Source: an uncultured Spirochaetia bacterium
GTDB taxonomy: Bacteria > Spirochaetota > Spirochaetia > SZUA-6 > Bin103
DNA length: 64,000 nucleotides
NCBI GenBank assembly: GCA_958296075.1
Contig: CATQHW010000002.1
Coordinates: 434,001 to 498,000 of the forward strand
Direction: 5' to 3'
Position numbers and translations under genes: made by a program. The notes beneath the pieces were generated by a model. It saw nothing but the letters and a program-made list of their open reading frames with translations, ran no database searches and was not told where the DNA came from. Shown in pieces: positions 16,994 to 26,823 of this stretch (its first letter is position 1; each line of letters begins with the position of its first letter).

Positions 16994-18024
16994 GGCAGCC
17001 GCTCCTCGGCCGGCCGCGCCGCATCGCCGTGTAGAAAGCAGCGCACCTGATGGGAGGGGGCGAGCGAGGTCAGCGCCGGCTCCGCCTTGCTGCATCGCGG
17101 CATCGCCTGCGGGCACCGTTCGGCGAAGCGGCAACCGGGGAGCGGCCGGCGCGGATCGGGCAGGTGCCCGGGGATGGCGCGCAGCGGCTGCCGGCCTCCA
17201 CCGGTCTCCCCGGTCAGCGAAGGCACCGAAGCCAGCAGCCCCTGGGTATAGGGATGCTGCGGCTCCCGGAATATCCGCCGCACCGGCGCCGATTCGACGA
17301 CGACTCCGGCGTACATCACCACCACCCGATCGACGAAGCCGGCCACCACCGCCAGGTCGTGGGTGATGAAGACGATCGCCGTACGGACCCGTTCCTTCAG
17401 CGACCGCATCAGCCGCAGGATCTGCGCCTGGATGGTGACGTCCAGCGCCGTGGTCGGTTCGTCGGCGATCAGCAGCGCCGGCTCGCACGCCAGCGCGATG
17501 GCGATCATCGCCCGCTGCCGCAACCCGCCGGAGAGCTGAAACGGATAGTCGCGGACCCGCGAGTCCGGATCGGACATGCCGACCATGCGGAGCAGGCGCA
17601 CCGCCTCCTGCCGCGCCCGGCGCCGGTCCATGCCGCGGTGCAGGATCAACGCCTCGCCGATCTGGTCGCCGATCGAGAAGACCGGATTCAGGGAGGTCAT
17701 CGGCTCCTGGAAGATCATCGAGACGTCGTTGCCCCGCACCGCGCGCATGTCCCGGTCGTTCAGCGTGGTCAGCTCGCGCCCCCGCAGCCGGATCGATCCG
17801 CGCTCGATGCGGCCGGGCGGTTCCGGGAGCAGCCGCATGACCGCCAGGGAGGTGACTGACTTGCCGCAGCCGGACTCGCCGACCAGCCCGACCGTCTCGC
17901 CCTCGCCCACCTGCAGGTCGAGCCCGTCCACGGCGCGCACCACGTGGTCGTGCAGGTGGAAGCGGACCTGCAGGTCCTCGACGGCCAGCACCGGGCCGGC
18001 GCCGACGGCCGGCGCGCCGCTCAA
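16990..18024 (-). CDS. Oligopeptide/dipeptide ABC transporter ATP-binding protein (OppD/DppD type)
   Basis: A 344-residue ATPase and the second motor subunit of the transporter. Motifs are Walker [19 protein letters not shown] loop [17 protein letters not shown], signature [16 protein letters not shown], Walker [15 protein letters not shown] and H loop [11 protein letters not shown]. The C-terminal [19 protein letters not shown] cysteines are typical of OppD. It starts on TTG at 18024, overlapping the permease stop as TTGA, so the operon is translationally coupled throughout. Confidence 0.94.
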   Translation of the reverse strand: MSGAPAVGAGPVLAVEDLQVRFHLHDHVVRAVDGLDLQVGEGETVGLVGESGCGKSVTSLAVMRLLPEPPGRIERGSIRLRGRELTTLNDRDMRAVRGNDVSMIFQEPMTSLNPVFSIGDQIGEALILHRGMDRRRARQEAVRLLRMVGMSDPDSRVRDYPFQLSGGLRQRAMIAIALACEPALLIADEPTTALDVTIQAQILRLMRSLKERVRTAIVFITHDLAVVAGFVDRVVVMYAGVVVESAPVRRIFREPQHPYTQGLLASVPSLTGETGGGRQPLRAIPGHLPDPRRPLPGCRFAERCPQAMPRCSKAEPALTSLAPSHQVRCFLHGDAARPAEERLP

Positions 18025-19409
18025 TTGCGGCTCCGCGGATCGACCGCGTCGCGCAGGCCGTCACCGACGAAGTTCCACGCCATGATGGCGATGAAGATGA
18101 AGACGCCCGGCACCAGTATCCAGGGGAAGTCCTGAAAGATGCGGTAGCCGCGCGACACCGCCAGCATCAGCCCCCAGCTCGACTGCGGTTCGGTGATGCC
18201 GAGTCCCAGAAAGCTCAGGGTCGATTCGCCCAGGATGAACCCGGGGATGGTCAGGGTGACGTGGACGATCACGTACGACAGCGTGTTCGGCAGCACGTGG
18301 CGACGGATGATCTTGAAGGGACCCAGGCCGAGCGCGCGGGCGGCCAGCACGTAGTCCTCCGACCGCAGCGAGAGCACCATGCCGCGCACGATGCGGGCCA
18401 GGCTCCCCCACACGACGAAGGAGACGATCAGGATGATCAGGAAGTAGACCTGGACGCTGTTGAGGGTGGGCGGAAAGGTCCCGCGCAGCGCCAGCAGCAG
18501 GTAGAACGAGGGGAAGGCGAGCAGGACTTCGGTGAACCGCATCAGCAGGTTGTCGGCGGCGGCGCCGAAGTAGCCGGCGGCGCCGCCGACGGCCAGCCCG
18601 ATCACCAGCGTGATCGACGCGCCGATCAGTCCGACGGTGAGCGATACGCGCGCGCCGTGCAGCAACCGCGACAGCAGGTCGCGGCCGGCGTGGTCGGTGC
18701 CGAGCGGAAAGAAGCCGCCGGTGGGGGAGGTGAACAGGTGCGTGCGCGCGGTGAACAGCCCCAGGAACCGGTACGGCGCCCCGCGTACGAAGAAGCCCAC
18801 GAAGTTCTTGTTCCCCTTGGCGATGATCAACTCCGCGGCGGGCGCCGCCGGCCGGTCGAGCGTCAGGCGCACCGTGCGGTGCAGATCGCGGCGCGGGTCG
18901 CGCTCCACCGCCGCGATCAGAGCGCGCAGTTCGGCCGGCGCCGCGTGGTCCTGCGCCAGCCCGTAGTGGCGCCGGAACGCCGTGACCGCCGCGCTCGCGC
19001 GCGCCGCGGCGGAGTCCTGCATCGCCACGGCGCGCAGCTCGCCGCGTCCGGCCACCGTCTCCTGCGAAATCACCCGGATGGTGCGCCGCGGCACGCGGCC
19101 GTAGGTGCGCAACGCTTGATTGACGATCTGCATCTCGAACACGAACGGCCGGACGACCACGCGGCCGCCGTCGGAATAGCTGAAGTGGACGCGCGTCGGC
19201 GGCTGGTACGACTTGGTCTTGTCGGTCCAGCGCATGGTCGCCGGCGACAACGGGTCGGCCAGCAGCGCCAGGCCGTACAGCACCAGCAGCGCCGCGGCGC
19301 CGATCTTGCCGAGCGTGTGCTTGCTGAACCGTCGCCAGTAGATCTGGGCCAGCGACTCGCCCAGTTCCGGCATGGGGCTGCCGGCGGTCGCCGGCGTCGG
19401 GCCGCTCAC
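18021..19409 (-). CDS. ABC transporter permease, OppC/DppC type, with large periplasmic insert
   Basis: A 462-residue inner-membrane subunit. One membrane segment near the N-terminus (KIGAAALLVLYGLALLADPL) is followed by some 200 residues outside the membrane, then the core permease with PLGTDHAGRDLLSRLLHGAR and the EAA loop LVLAARALGLGPFKIIRRHV (approximate), ending [18 protein letters not shown]. Typical OppC proteins have about 300 residues; the extra length between segments 1 and 2 is an oddity, although this subfamily is known. The GTG at 19409 overlaps the upstream permease stop as GTGA and is preferred to an internal ATG at 19373. Confidence 0.9.
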   Translation of the reverse strand: MSGPTPATAGSPMPELGESLAQIYWRRFSKHTLGKIGAAALLVLYGLALLADPLSPATMRWTDKTKSYQPPTRVHFSYSDGGRVVVRPFVFEMQIVNQALRTYGRVPRRTIRVISQETVAGRGELRAVAMQDSAAARASAAVTAFRRHYGLAQDHAAPAELRALIAAVERDPRRDLHRTVRLTLDRPAAPAAELIIAKGNKNFVGFFVRGAPYRFLGLFTARTHLFTSPTGGFFPLGTDHAGRDLLSRLLHGARVSLTVGLIGASITLVIGLAVGGAAGYFGAAADNLLMRFTEVLLAFPSFYLLLALRGTFPPTLNSVQVYFLIILIVSFVVWGSLARIVRGMVLSLRSEDYVLAARALGLGPFKIIRRHVLPNTLSYVIVHVTLTIPGFILGESTLSFLGLGITEPQSSWGLMLAVSRGYRIFQDFPWILVPGVFIFIAIMAWNFVGDGLRDAVDPRSRN

Positions 19410-20386
19410 GTCACCCGGATCCGGGGATCGATGACCGCCAGCAGGATGTCGGCGATCAGGTTGCCGAGCATCAGCAGGATCACGCCGTAGATCAGGCTGC
19501 CGGACACCAGGTACGGGTCCTGGTTGAGCACGGCGGCCAGGATCAGCTTGCCCAGGCCGGGCCAGCCGGTGACGATCTCCACCAGCGCCGCGCCGCCCAG
19601 GATGTCGCCGATCGTGAAGCCCAGGATGGTGATCATCGGATTGACCGCGTTGCGCAGCGCGTGCTTGAGGATCACCACCCGTTCGGCCAGCCCCTTGGCG
19701 CGGGCGGTGGTGATGAACTGCGCGCCCAGCACCTCCAGCATGTTGGCGCGCATGATCCGGGTCAGCGACGCGGTGATCGCCGTCGATATCACCAGCGCCG
19801 GCACCACCAGGTGCTTGGCCAGATCCCACGCCTTGCCGAACGTGGAGAGCTGGTCGTGATCGATCGAGGTCATGCCGCCGATCGGCAGCCAGCTCCCGGT
19901 TGCCGAGATCGCGTACAGCAGCACCGACGCCAGGAAGAAGTTGGGGATCGACAACCCGAAGAAGGCCAGCACCGCGATCGACTGGTCCTGCCACCGGTAC
20001 TGCCGGGCGGCGGCCGCGATCCCGGCGGGCACCGAGAACCCCCACGCCAGCAGCAGCGACACCACCGCCAGCAGCAGCGTGTTGGCGGCCCGCTGCTGGA
20101 CCAGCACGAATACCGGCGCCTTGAAGGTCTGCGAGTAGCCGAAGTCTCCTCGCGCGGCGTTCCACAGGTAGCGCCCGAACTGCACGTACCACGGTTGGTC
20201 CAGGCCGAAGTTGGCGCGGAACCGCTCCAGGTCCTCGGGGCGGATGTCCGGATTGAGCGCGAACTCGGTGTAGACGTCGCCCGGCGCGAGCTGGATCAGC
20301 CAGAAGCCGCCGGCCAGGGTCACGACCAGGATCGGCACGGCGTTCAGCAGCCGCCGGCCCACGACGCGCAGCAGCGACAGGCTCAC
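19406..20386 (-). CDS. ABC transporter permease, OppB/DppB type
   Basis: A 326-residue inner-membrane permease with six segments: RRLLNAVPILVVTLAGGFWL, then TLLLAVVSLLLAWGFSVPAG, IAVLAFFGLSIPNFFLASVL and others. The typical N-terminal LAPGDVY and the EAA loop FITTARAKGLAERVVILKHA are present. It pairs with the OppC-type subunit. It follows the binding-protein gene across 80 bases that hold a strong hairpin, which would allow more binding protein than permease to be made. Confidence 0.94.
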   Translation of the reverse strand: MSLSLLRVVGRRLLNAVPILVVTLAGGFWLIQLAPGDVYTEFALNPDIRPEDLERFRANFGLDQPWYVQFGRYLWNAARGDFGYSQTFKAPVFVLVQQRAANTLLLAVVSLLLAWGFSVPAGIAAAARQYRWQDQSIAVLAFFGLSIPNFFLASVLLYAISATGSWLPIGGMTSIDHDQLSTFGKAWDLAKHLVVPALVISTAITASLTRIMRANMLEVLGAQFITTARAKGLAERVVILKHALRNAVNPMITILGFTIGDILGGAALVEIVTGWPGLGKLILAAVLNQDPYLVSGSLIYGVILLMLGNLIADILLAVIDPRIRVT

Positions 20387-20424
20387 GGCCCCGGTTCCCT
20401 TACTCGATCATTCCTGCACCGGAA

Positions 20425-20451
20425 GAGCCCGGGACGAAATGTCCCGGGCTC
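20425..20451 (-). terminator. 11-bp perfect hairpin between binding protein and permease genes
   Basis: GAGCCCGGGAC and GTCCCGGGCTC pair perfectly around a 5-base loop (GAAAT). No T-tract follows in the minus direction, so it probably acts as a partial terminator or as a 3' block to exonucleases that stabilises the binding-protein transcript. Confidence 0.75.
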
Positions 20452-20466
20452 GTCTGTCGTACGCGG

Positions 20467-22254
20467 TTACTTTACGAAGAGCCGGTCGACGATGCCGGTC
20501 ATCGCGTAACCGTTGAGCGGGTGCGGCTTGATATTGCCAAAGGTGTTGCGGTAGGCGTGCATCACCGCCGGGGCGAACGTGTACGCCCAAGGGACCTCGT
20601 CGATCCAGATCTCCTGCAGCTTGCGGTAGCCGCGGGTGCGCTGCTCCTCGTCGGTGGTCAGGTTGGCCTCGTCCCAGGCGGCGTCGACCGCCACCTCCCA
20701 GTCGCGGCGCGGCGACTCCTGGCTCGGCTCTATCATGTGCAGGCCGCCGTGCGAGGGATAGACGTTGGCGCCCGAGACCGGGTCGACCGATCCGGTCAGG
20801 CCGATCAGGATCATCTGCCAGTCGAAGGAGGAGACCAGACGGGTGACCATCTCGTTGAACGCCTCCGGCTTGAAGGTGACGTCGATGCCGGCGTTCCGGG
20901 CGTCCTGGCTGAACAGCTCGCCGATCTGCTCGCGCACGGTGTTGCCGGAGTTGGTGTTGAGGATGAGCGAGATCTTGTTGCCGTCGGGATCCTCGCGGAC
21001 GCCGTCGCCGTCGCGGTCGACGTAGCCGATCGAGTCGAGCAGCTCCCCGGCGCGCTCCGGGTCGTACTTGAAGGCGGCGTCGGCGGCGCCTTCCCAGTAG
21101 TAGGGAGAGACGGTCCAGACGAACGAGTATTGCGGGTAGCCGAAGCCGAAGGCGATGTTGTTGATGATGGTCTGGCGGTCGATCAGGTGCGCCATCGCCT
21201 GCCGGAAGGTCTTGTTCGACAGCCAGGTCAGCGCCGGCGGCTCGATGCCGCCGTCCTCCTCGCCCGTGATCGGGTTCTGGTTGAAGGTGATGAACTGCGT
21301 GCTGGAGGCCGGACCGACGTTGTAGATCATGAAGTCGTCGGATTCCTGCTTGTCGACCAGGACGCCGTAGTCCTCGCCGCGCAGGCCCCAGGCGTCGGTC
21401 TCGCCGGCGATGAACCGGGCCAGGCCGGTATCCTGGTCCTCGACAAACTCGATCACGAACTCTTCCAGGTAGGGGAGACGCTGGCCCCACTCGTCCTGCT
21501 CGTAGTAGCGCGGGTTGGGCGTCATCACGACCCGCTGGCTGGGCAGGTACTCGCCGATCACGAACGGACCGTTGCCGACGATGGTGGTCACGTCGGTATC
21601 GACGCCCCAGAAGGAGTTGACCGCGGCGGCGCCCTCCGCCTCGATCAGCGGCTCGAAGACGTGGCGGGGCAGCGGCGCCAGCGAGGCGACTTCGAAGATG
21701 CCGGCGTACACCGACGGCAGCGTGATGCGGTAGGTCAGGTCGTCGATCAACTCGAACGTGGCCAGCTCGCCGCCGATCAGCAGCGCGTCGCGGTCGTCGG
21801 TCTCCACCTCTTCGTTCAGGACGATCTCGTTGACGGTCCAGACGACCTCGTCGGCGGTCAGGGGGTCGCCGTCGGACCAGGTGAGACCGCTGCGCAGGCG
21901 CAGCGTGATGGTCTTCTGGTCCTCGGAGATCTCATAGCTCTCGGCCAGGTCCGGCTCCCACTCCAGGGTGAGCTGGTTGCGCCGCACCGCGCCGGTGAAC
22001 ATGCGGCCGGTGACGTCGGTGGTCGAGGTCTCCTTGGCCAGCACCGGATTGAAGGTCTTGGGGTCGGAGATGCTGGTCATGACGAACCGCCCGCCGTGGG
22101 TGCCGCGCTCCCACGCGGAATGATCGACCGGCGCCAGCAGGTCGATCGGGTTGACCTCTTCGGCCATGGCTTCGTCTTCCTGGACGGGAGCGGCCCAGGC
22201 GCCGGCGGCGACCGCGCAGGCGATCAGGATGGCGAGAACACTCTTGTTCATCAT
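20467..22254 (-). CDS. ABC transporter substrate-binding protein, family 5 (peptide/opine/nickel type)
   Basis: A 595-residue exported solute receptor. It has a signal peptide MMNKSVLAILIACAVAAGAW ending AWA before PVQEDE. Family-5 features are DPKTFNPVLAKETSTTDVTG, LRSGLTWSDGDPLTADEVVW, GNGPFVIGEY and FRQAMAHLIDRQTI. There is no lipobox Cys, so it is probably periplasmic and soluble rather than a lipoprotein. The ligand cannot be predicted; family members bind peptides, sugars or other solutes. It is preceded by a good AGGAGG site and, further up, by a 16-bp tandem repeat. Confidence 0.94.
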   Translation of the reverse strand: MMNKSVLAILIACAVAAGAWAAPVQEDEAMAEEVNPIDLLAPVDHSAWERGTHGGRFVMTSISDPKTFNPVLAKETSTTDVTGRMFTGAVRRNQLTLEWEPDLAESYEISEDQKTITLRLRSGLTWSDGDPLTADEVVWTVNEIVLNEEVETDDRDALLIGGELATFELIDDLTYRITLPSVYAGIFEVASLAPLPRHVFEPLIEAEGAAAVNSFWGVDTDVTTIVGNGPFVIGEYLPSQRVVMTPNPRYYEQDEWGQRLPYLEEFVIEFVEDQDTGLARFIAGETDAWGLRGEDYGVLVDKQESDDFMIYNVGPASSTQFITFNQNPITGEEDGGIEPPALTWLSNKTFRQAMAHLIDRQTIINNIAFGFGYPQYSFVWTVSPYYWEGAADAAFKYDPERAGELLDSIGYVDRDGDGVREDPDGNKISLILNTNSGNTVREQIGELFSQDARNAGIDVTFKPEAFNEMVTRLVSSFDWQMILIGLTGSVDPVSGANVYPSHGGLHMIEPSQESPRRDWEVAVDAAWDEANLTTDEEQRTRGYRKLQEIWIDEVPWAYTFAPAVMHAYRNTFGNIKPHPLNGYAMTGIVDRLFVK

Positions 22255-22311
22255 CGTGGATTTGCAACCTCCTGTGAGATCGAGGATGCGCCAATCCTAT
22301 CCTCATGCTCA

Positions 22312-22343
22312 GTCTTTGTCGCCGATCGTCTTTGTCGCCGATC
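22312..22343. repeat. Perfect 16-bp tandem repeat upstream of the binding-protein gene
   Basis: GTCTTTGTCGCCGATC occurs twice, head to tail without a spacer, 58-89 bases upstream of the binding-protein start and between it and the ThDP enzyme stop. The position would suit a regulator-binding site, but simple duplication is equally possible. Confidence 0.6.
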
Positions 22344-22362
22344 GTTGCCTGCCGGTCCGGCG

Positions 22363-24006
22363 TCAGGAAAGGACGCCCACGGTGGGGCCGAAGCTGTCCT
22401 GGTAGGGCTGCGGGTCGACGCGGGCGTCGATCAGCGTGGCGACGTCGGCGGCAAGCGCCGCGGCCAACTCGCGACGCAGCGTGTCCGGGTCGTACACGGT
22501 GGCGCCGCGCAGGCCACCGGCGCGCGCGACGGCAGCGTAGTCGACCGGCGCGAACCGCAGGGAGTAGGGGGCAAGGCCGCGGGTCTTCTGCCGTGACCGG
22601 ATCGTGCCGTGCGCCTGGTCGTTGACGATCACCAGCGGCACCGCCGCGCCGGTGCGGGCGAAGGTCTCCAGCTCGCCCAGCCGCATGAGCAGGCTGCCGT
22701 CGCCGCCGATGCCGATCACCGGCGTATCCGGGCGTGCGAGCTTGGCGCCCAGCGCCGCCGGCACGGCCAAGCCCATCGTGCGGCCGCCGCCCGTGCCAAA
22801 GAACGTGTCCGGCCGGGTTACCGGCCACAGGTGGTCGAGCATCAGGATGAAGATGCCGGTCTCGGAGACCAGGATGCCGTCCTCCGGCAGCAGCTCGCGG
22901 GCGATCGCCACCACGTCCTGGGCGGCCAGGCGAGCGTCCGGCGGCCGGGCGAAGCAGCGCGCCAGGACGCCGGCGCGGACGGCGGCCACGCGCTCCGGCG
23001 GGAAGCCGCCGTCGGTCCGCGACGGCAGGGCGGCGGTCAGGGCGGGAAGCGATGCGGCCAGGTCGCCGTCGACGCGCGCCGCCGGCGACGGCGATACCGT
23101 CTCGAAGTCCGGCAGCGCGGCCAGCTCGCAGGTTGGCAGGCCGAGCCCGGTGTCCCAGGTGCCCTCCACCGCCAGGCCGTCGACGCCGATCAGCAGCGCG
23201 CCGTCGGACTCGGCCAGGATACGGTTGGCCAGCACGTTGGGCCCCGGCAGCGCCATGAACACGCCGGCGAACCGCGGGTCGTCCTCCGGGATGAGGCCGC
23301 GCGCGTGGAAGCCCAGCAGCACCGCCGGCCGCATGCGGTCGATCAGCGCGCGTACCGCGCCGGTGGCGCCGGCGCGGGCGATGTCCGGCCCCAGGATCAC
23401 GACCGGCCGCCGCCAGCCGCCGACCAGCCGCGCCGCGCGGGCCAGCGCCTCCGGGTCCGGGGGCGGTCCGCCCAGTCGTGCCGCAGGCCGTGCGGCGGGG
23501 CTGCTGCCGGCGTCGGCCTGCCCCAGGTCGGAGGGCCACTGCAGGAGGACCGGTCCCGGCCGTCCGGCCGTCGCGGCGGCGAAGGCCGCGTCGATGGTGG
23601 CGCCGCCTTCGCCGGCCGCGTCGATCTCCAGGGTGGCATTGGCCACCGGCGCGAACAGCGGCGCCTGATCGCATCGCTGGGCGATGTCGGTGCGTCCGCC
23701 GTGCGGTGTCCGCTCGCACAGGCAGACCACCGGCATGCGCTCGAAGAAGGCATTGACCGCCCCGCCGGCCAGATTGCCGGCTCCCGGCCCCTTGATGCCG
23801 ATCGCCAGCCCGGCGCCGCCGCGCAGGTAGCCGTAGTAGGCGGCGGTGATGGCGGCGCTCGACTCGTGGCCCATCAGGACCAGATCGAGCCCGGCGCGGC
23901 GTCCGGCGTCCATCAGGTCCATCAGCGCGCCCGAGCCGGGCAGGCCGAAGTAGAGGTCGAGTCCCTCCTGACGTGCTCGGTCGGCGATCCTCTCGGCGAC
24001 GGTCAT
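22363..24006 (-). CDS. ThDP-dependent enzyme, acetolactate synthase/benzoylformate decarboxylase-like
   Basis: A 547-residue three-domain ThDP enzyme. The N-terminal Pyr domain has the catalytic Glu in LVLMGHESSAAITAAYYG. The central domain is a Rossmann-like fold (RRPVVILGPDIARAG). The C-terminal PP domain carries the ThDP/Mg motif IGGDGSLLMRLGELETFART followed by LVIVNDQAHGTI. The FAD-binding features of true acetolactate synthase are not evident, so a 2-keto acid decarboxylase or lyase is likelier. It precedes the transporter operon on the same strand by 108 bases and may share its regulation. The substrate is unknown. Confidence 0.88.
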   Translation of the reverse strand: MTVAERIADRARQEGLDLYFGLPGSGALMDLMDAGRRAGLDLVLMGHESSAAITAAYYGYLRGGAGLAIGIKGPGAGNLAGGAVNAFFERMPVVCLCERTPHGGRTDIAQRCDQAPLFAPVANATLEIDAAGEGGATIDAAFAAATAGRPGPVLLQWPSDLGQADAGSSPAARPAARLGGPPPDPEALARAARLVGGWRRPVVILGPDIARAGATGAVRALIDRMRPAVLLGFHARGLIPEDDPRFAGVFMALPGPNVLANRILAESDGALLIGVDGLAVEGTWDTGLGLPTCELAALPDFETVSPSPAARVDGDLAASLPALTAALPSRTDGGFPPERVAAVRAGVLARCFARPPDARLAAQDVVAIARELLPEDGILVSETGIFILMLDHLWPVTRPDTFFGTGGGRTMGLAVPAALGAKLARPDTPVIGIGGDGSLLMRLGELETFARTGAAVPLVIVNDQAHGTIRSRQKTRGLAPYSLRFAPVDYAAVARAGGLRGATVYDPDTLRRELAAALAADVATLIDARVDPQPYQDSFGPTVGVLS

Positions 24007-24167
24007 GATCGTGGCGCCTCCGCTGAGATGCTATCCCACCATGTCCGTGCGACGGTACCGCGGTCGTAGTGGCTTGCAGGCGCGCGAGCGACGCGCACGC
24101 GCGGTTTGACCGGGGTTTGGGGCGCCGGTACCATTGACCACGCGCTGGCACGCCGTGCGCAGACTCG

Positions 24168-25430
24168 ATGAGCAGCATGCAGCCCGACGGTATTTCGCGC
24201 GCGAGCGGACCGATCGACGTCGTCGTGGTGGGCGCCGGCATGTTCACCCGCGACGTGATCCTGCCGTCGCTCTATCACCTGCAGCGGTGCGGGGAGGTGG
24301 GCGCCATCTCGATCGCGGCGACCAGCGCCGCGCGGCTGGGGCCGCTCGCCGCCGCCGCGGAGCTGGCCGAATCGTTTCCCGGTCAGGGCTTTGTCGCCTT
24401 TCCCGATCCGGCCTCCGGCGCCCGCGACGCGGATGCCTACCTGCGCGCCCTCGATTCGCTCGCCCCGCATCACCTCGTGTTCGTCGCGGTACCCGACCAC
24501 CTGCACTACCGCATCATCGTCGACGCGCTGCAGCGCGATCAGCACGTCTACAGCGTCAAACCGCTGGTGCAGCGCCACGAGCACGGCCGCAGGATCGGCG
24601 AGCTTGCCGCCGAGCGCGGGCTGTTCGTGGGAATCGACTACCACAAGCGCTTCGACCGGCGCTCGTTGATCGCCCGGCGCCAGTACCGCCGCGGCGACTT
24701 CGGGGTATTCGCCTACGGCGAGGCCAGGATGTTCGAGCCCCGCTTCTACCGCCACTCCAACTTTCAGAACTGGTTCACCTGCGACAACAGCGACCCATTC
24801 ACCTACGTGGGCTGCCACTACGTGGACCTGGTCCACTTCATCACCGGCCTGCGGCCCGTGCTGGTGAGCGCCGCCGGCGCGACCGGTTCCTTTCCCAACG
24901 GCAACGTCGGCTATCTCTGGGCGCACGGACGGGTTCACTGGGAGAACGGCGCGATCCTGTCGGTGAGCGCCGGCCTTGGCTACCCGGATGACGGCGCCGG
25001 CTCCAACGATCAGGGCATGACCCTGTATTGCGAGGGGGACGGCCGCTCCGGGCTGATCGACCACGACGACCAGCACCGCGGCGTCGAGTACGCCTACGCC
25101 GCGGCGACCGGCCCCGGCGGCAGCCGGTTCAACTTCGTGAACCCCGATTTCTTCCGCTTGGCGCCGCGGGACGGCGCCGGAGCGGATCCCATCGGCTACG
25201 GCTTCGAGTCGATGGCCGCCGGCGTGCGCACCGCGCTCGCTCTGCGCGGGCTGCCGCTCGACGAGCGGCGCGCCCGGCTGCAGGCGATCGACCGGCGGGG
25301 CCTCATCGCTACGCCGTTCAACAGCGCCGTCAACGAGCACGTGGTGGAGGCGGCGCGGCGTTCGCTGGCAGCGGCCGGCGCGCCGGCCCGCATCCGCTAC
25401 GATGGGCCGGCGGCGGTGAGTAGTGGCTGA
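24168..25430 (+). CDS. Gfo/Idh/MocA-family oxidoreductase
   Basis: A 420-residue NAD(P)-dependent sugar or cyclitol dehydrogenase-like protein. The dinucleotide loop is VVVVGAGMFTRDVILPSL. VAVPDHLHYRIIVDALQRD and the catalytic Lys in HVYSVKPLVQRHEHGR (here SVKP instead of the usual EKP) follow, then GLFVGIDYHKRFD and the late CHYVDLVHFITG with the conserved Asp-x3-His. It overlaps the next gene by 8 bases. The pairing with a class III aminotransferase suggests amino-sugar or amino-cyclitol metabolism, which is inference. Confidence 0.9.
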   Translation: MSSMQPDGISRASGPIDVVVVGAGMFTRDVILPSLYHLQRCGEVGAISIAATSAARLGPLAAAAELAESFPGQGFVAFPDPASGARDADAYLRALDSLAPHHLVFVAVPDHLHYRIIVDALQRDQHVYSVKPLVQRHEHGRRIGELAAERGLFVGIDYHKRFDRRSLIARRQYRRGDFGVFAYGEARMFEPRFYRHSNFQNWFTCDNSDPFTYVGCHYVDLVHFITGLRPVLVSAAGATGSFPNGNVGYLWAHGRVHWENGAILSVSAGLGYPDDGAGSNDQGMTLYCEGDGRSGLIDHDDQHRGVEYAYAAATGPGGSRFNFVNPDFFRLAPRDGAGADPIGYGFESMAAGVRTALALRGLPLDERRARLQAIDRRGLIATPFNSAVNEHVVEAARRSLAAAGAPARIRYDGPAAVSSG

Positions 25431-26823
25431 GTACGCGCTGGCGCCGGTGGAGGTGCCGCCGGTCCAAACCCGGCACCGCCGCATCTGCACGCCGCTGCCG
25501 GTACCGCAGTCGCTGCCGCTGCTGAGGCGGCTCCGCGCCGCCGAGCTGCGCGCGATGGCCGGCCAGCCGCCGGTCGTCTGGGACCGCGCCGAAGGATTCC
25601 AGGTCTCCGACCGCTGGGGCAACACCTGGATCGACTGGTCGTCGGGCGTGCTCATCACCAACGCCGGTCACGGCCGCGCCGAGCTCCGCGACGCCGTGGC
25701 GGAGGCGGTGGCGCAGCCGCTGCTGTCGGCCTACGTCTTCCCGCACGAACGGCGCGCCGCCCTCGCCACGCGCCTGCAGGCGCTCGCCCCCGACCCGGAC
25801 AACTACACGGTTTTCGTCCTCACCACCGGCAGCGAAGCCGTCGAGGCGGCCATCAAGCTGGCCAAGACCTACGGCCTGCGGAGGCACGGGCCGGCCAAGC
25901 GGGTCGTGGTCTCCTTCCGCAACGCGTTCCACGGCCGCACGATGGGGGCGCAGCTCGCCGGCGGCATGGCAGCTCAGCACGAGTGGCTGGCCGGGGAGGG
26001 GGCGACCTTCGTCCGCGTACCGTTCCCGGACGGGTTCAAGAACCCGGACACCTCCTTCGACACCTTTCCGGCCGCGCTCGCCGAGGCCGGCGTGGAGCCC
26101 GGCGAGATAGCCGCCGTCATCACCGAGTCCTACCAGGGGGTCGGGCCGGACTTCTTTCCCGACGAGTACGCGCAGGCGCTGTGCGCCTACGCGGCCGAGC
26201 ACGACATCGTCACCATCTTCGACGAGGTGCAGTCCGGCTTCGGGCGTACCGGGCGAATGTTCGCTCATCAGCACTACGGCGTCACCCCCGACCTGATCAC
26301 CTGCGGTAAGGGCATCACCTCCAGTCTGCCGCTGGCGGCCGTGATCGGGCGGCGTGACATCATGGACCTGTACCCGCCGGGGTCGATGACCTCGACCCAC
26401 TCCGGCTATCCGGCCGGCGTGGCGGCGGCGCTGGCCAACCTCGACCTGATCGAGCGCGAGCACTTGGTCGAGCGGGCGCAGGCGCTGGGCCGCACCCTGC
26501 TGGCGGAGCTGGGCAGCATCGTCCGGCCGTACGCGCCGGCGCTGGCGTGCCTGCGCGGCCGCGGGCTGGTCGCCGGCATCCAGGTGATGGAGCCGGGCAC
26601 ACGCATTCCCGACGCGGCGACCGCGGCGGCGATCACCCAGGCGTGCTTTCGCAAGGGCCTCCTGCTGTTCGCGCCGGTGGGGGTGGCGGGCGAGTGCGTC
26701 AAGATCGCGCCGCCGCTGGTGATCACGGAGGCGGCGCTGCGGGAGTCGCTTGCCGTGTTTCGCGAGGCGTGCGCGGAGGTGCTGGAAGGCCGCCGTCCCG
26801 CTCCGGAACCGGCAGGGAGGTAA
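25423..26823 (+). CDS. Class III (omega) aminotransferase, PLP-dependent
   Basis: A 466-residue aminotransferase related to 4-aminobutyrate/ornithine transaminases. VFVLTTGSEAVEAAIKLAKTY binds the PLP phosphate, SFRNAFHGRTMGAQLAGG is a family hallmark, and the PLP Asp lies in IVTIFDEVQSGFGRTG. K296 in ITCGKGITSSLPLA is the Schiff-base lysine. The start is GTG inside the end of the upstream oxidoreductase gene (GTGGCTGA overlap). Its last ~40 codons are duplicated at 33348-33460, on the far side of the island. The amino donor and acceptor are not predictable. Confidence 0.93.
   Translation: MAEYALAPVEVPPVQTRHRRICTPLPVPQSLPLLRRLRAAELRAMAGQPPVVWDRAEGFQVSDRWGNTWIDWSSGVLITNAGHGRAELRDAVAEAVAQPLLSAYVFPHERRAALATRLQALAPDPDNYTVFVLTTGSEAVEAAIKLAKTYGLRRHGPAKRVVVSFRNAFHGRTMGAQLAGGMAAQHEWLAGEGATFVRVPFPDGFKNPDTSFDTFPAALAEAGVEPGEIAAVITESYQGVGPDFFPDEYAQALCAYAAEHDIVTIFDEVQSGFGRTGRMFAHQHYGVTPDLITCGKGITSSLPLAAVIGRRDIMDLYPPGSMTSTHSGYPAGVAAALANLDLIEREHLVERAQALGRTLLAELGSIVRPYAPALACLRGRGLVAGIQVMEPGTRIPDAATAAAITQACFRKGLLLFAPVGVAGECVKIAPPLVITEAALRESLAVFREACAEVLEGRRPAPEPAGR

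Noticed and set aside
20521..22596. A 691-codon plus-strand frame opposite the first binding protein.
   Set aside because: Low-complexity Val/Asp/Gly/Arg composition with no motif; antisense of a clear family-5 binding protein.
25423..26823. Aminotransferase plus ThDP enzyme as a taurine pathway (Tpa/Xsc).
   Set aside because: The ThDP protein is a decarboxylase/acetolactate-synthase-like sequence without sulfoacetaldehyde acetyltransferase features, and the genes lie on opposite strands.
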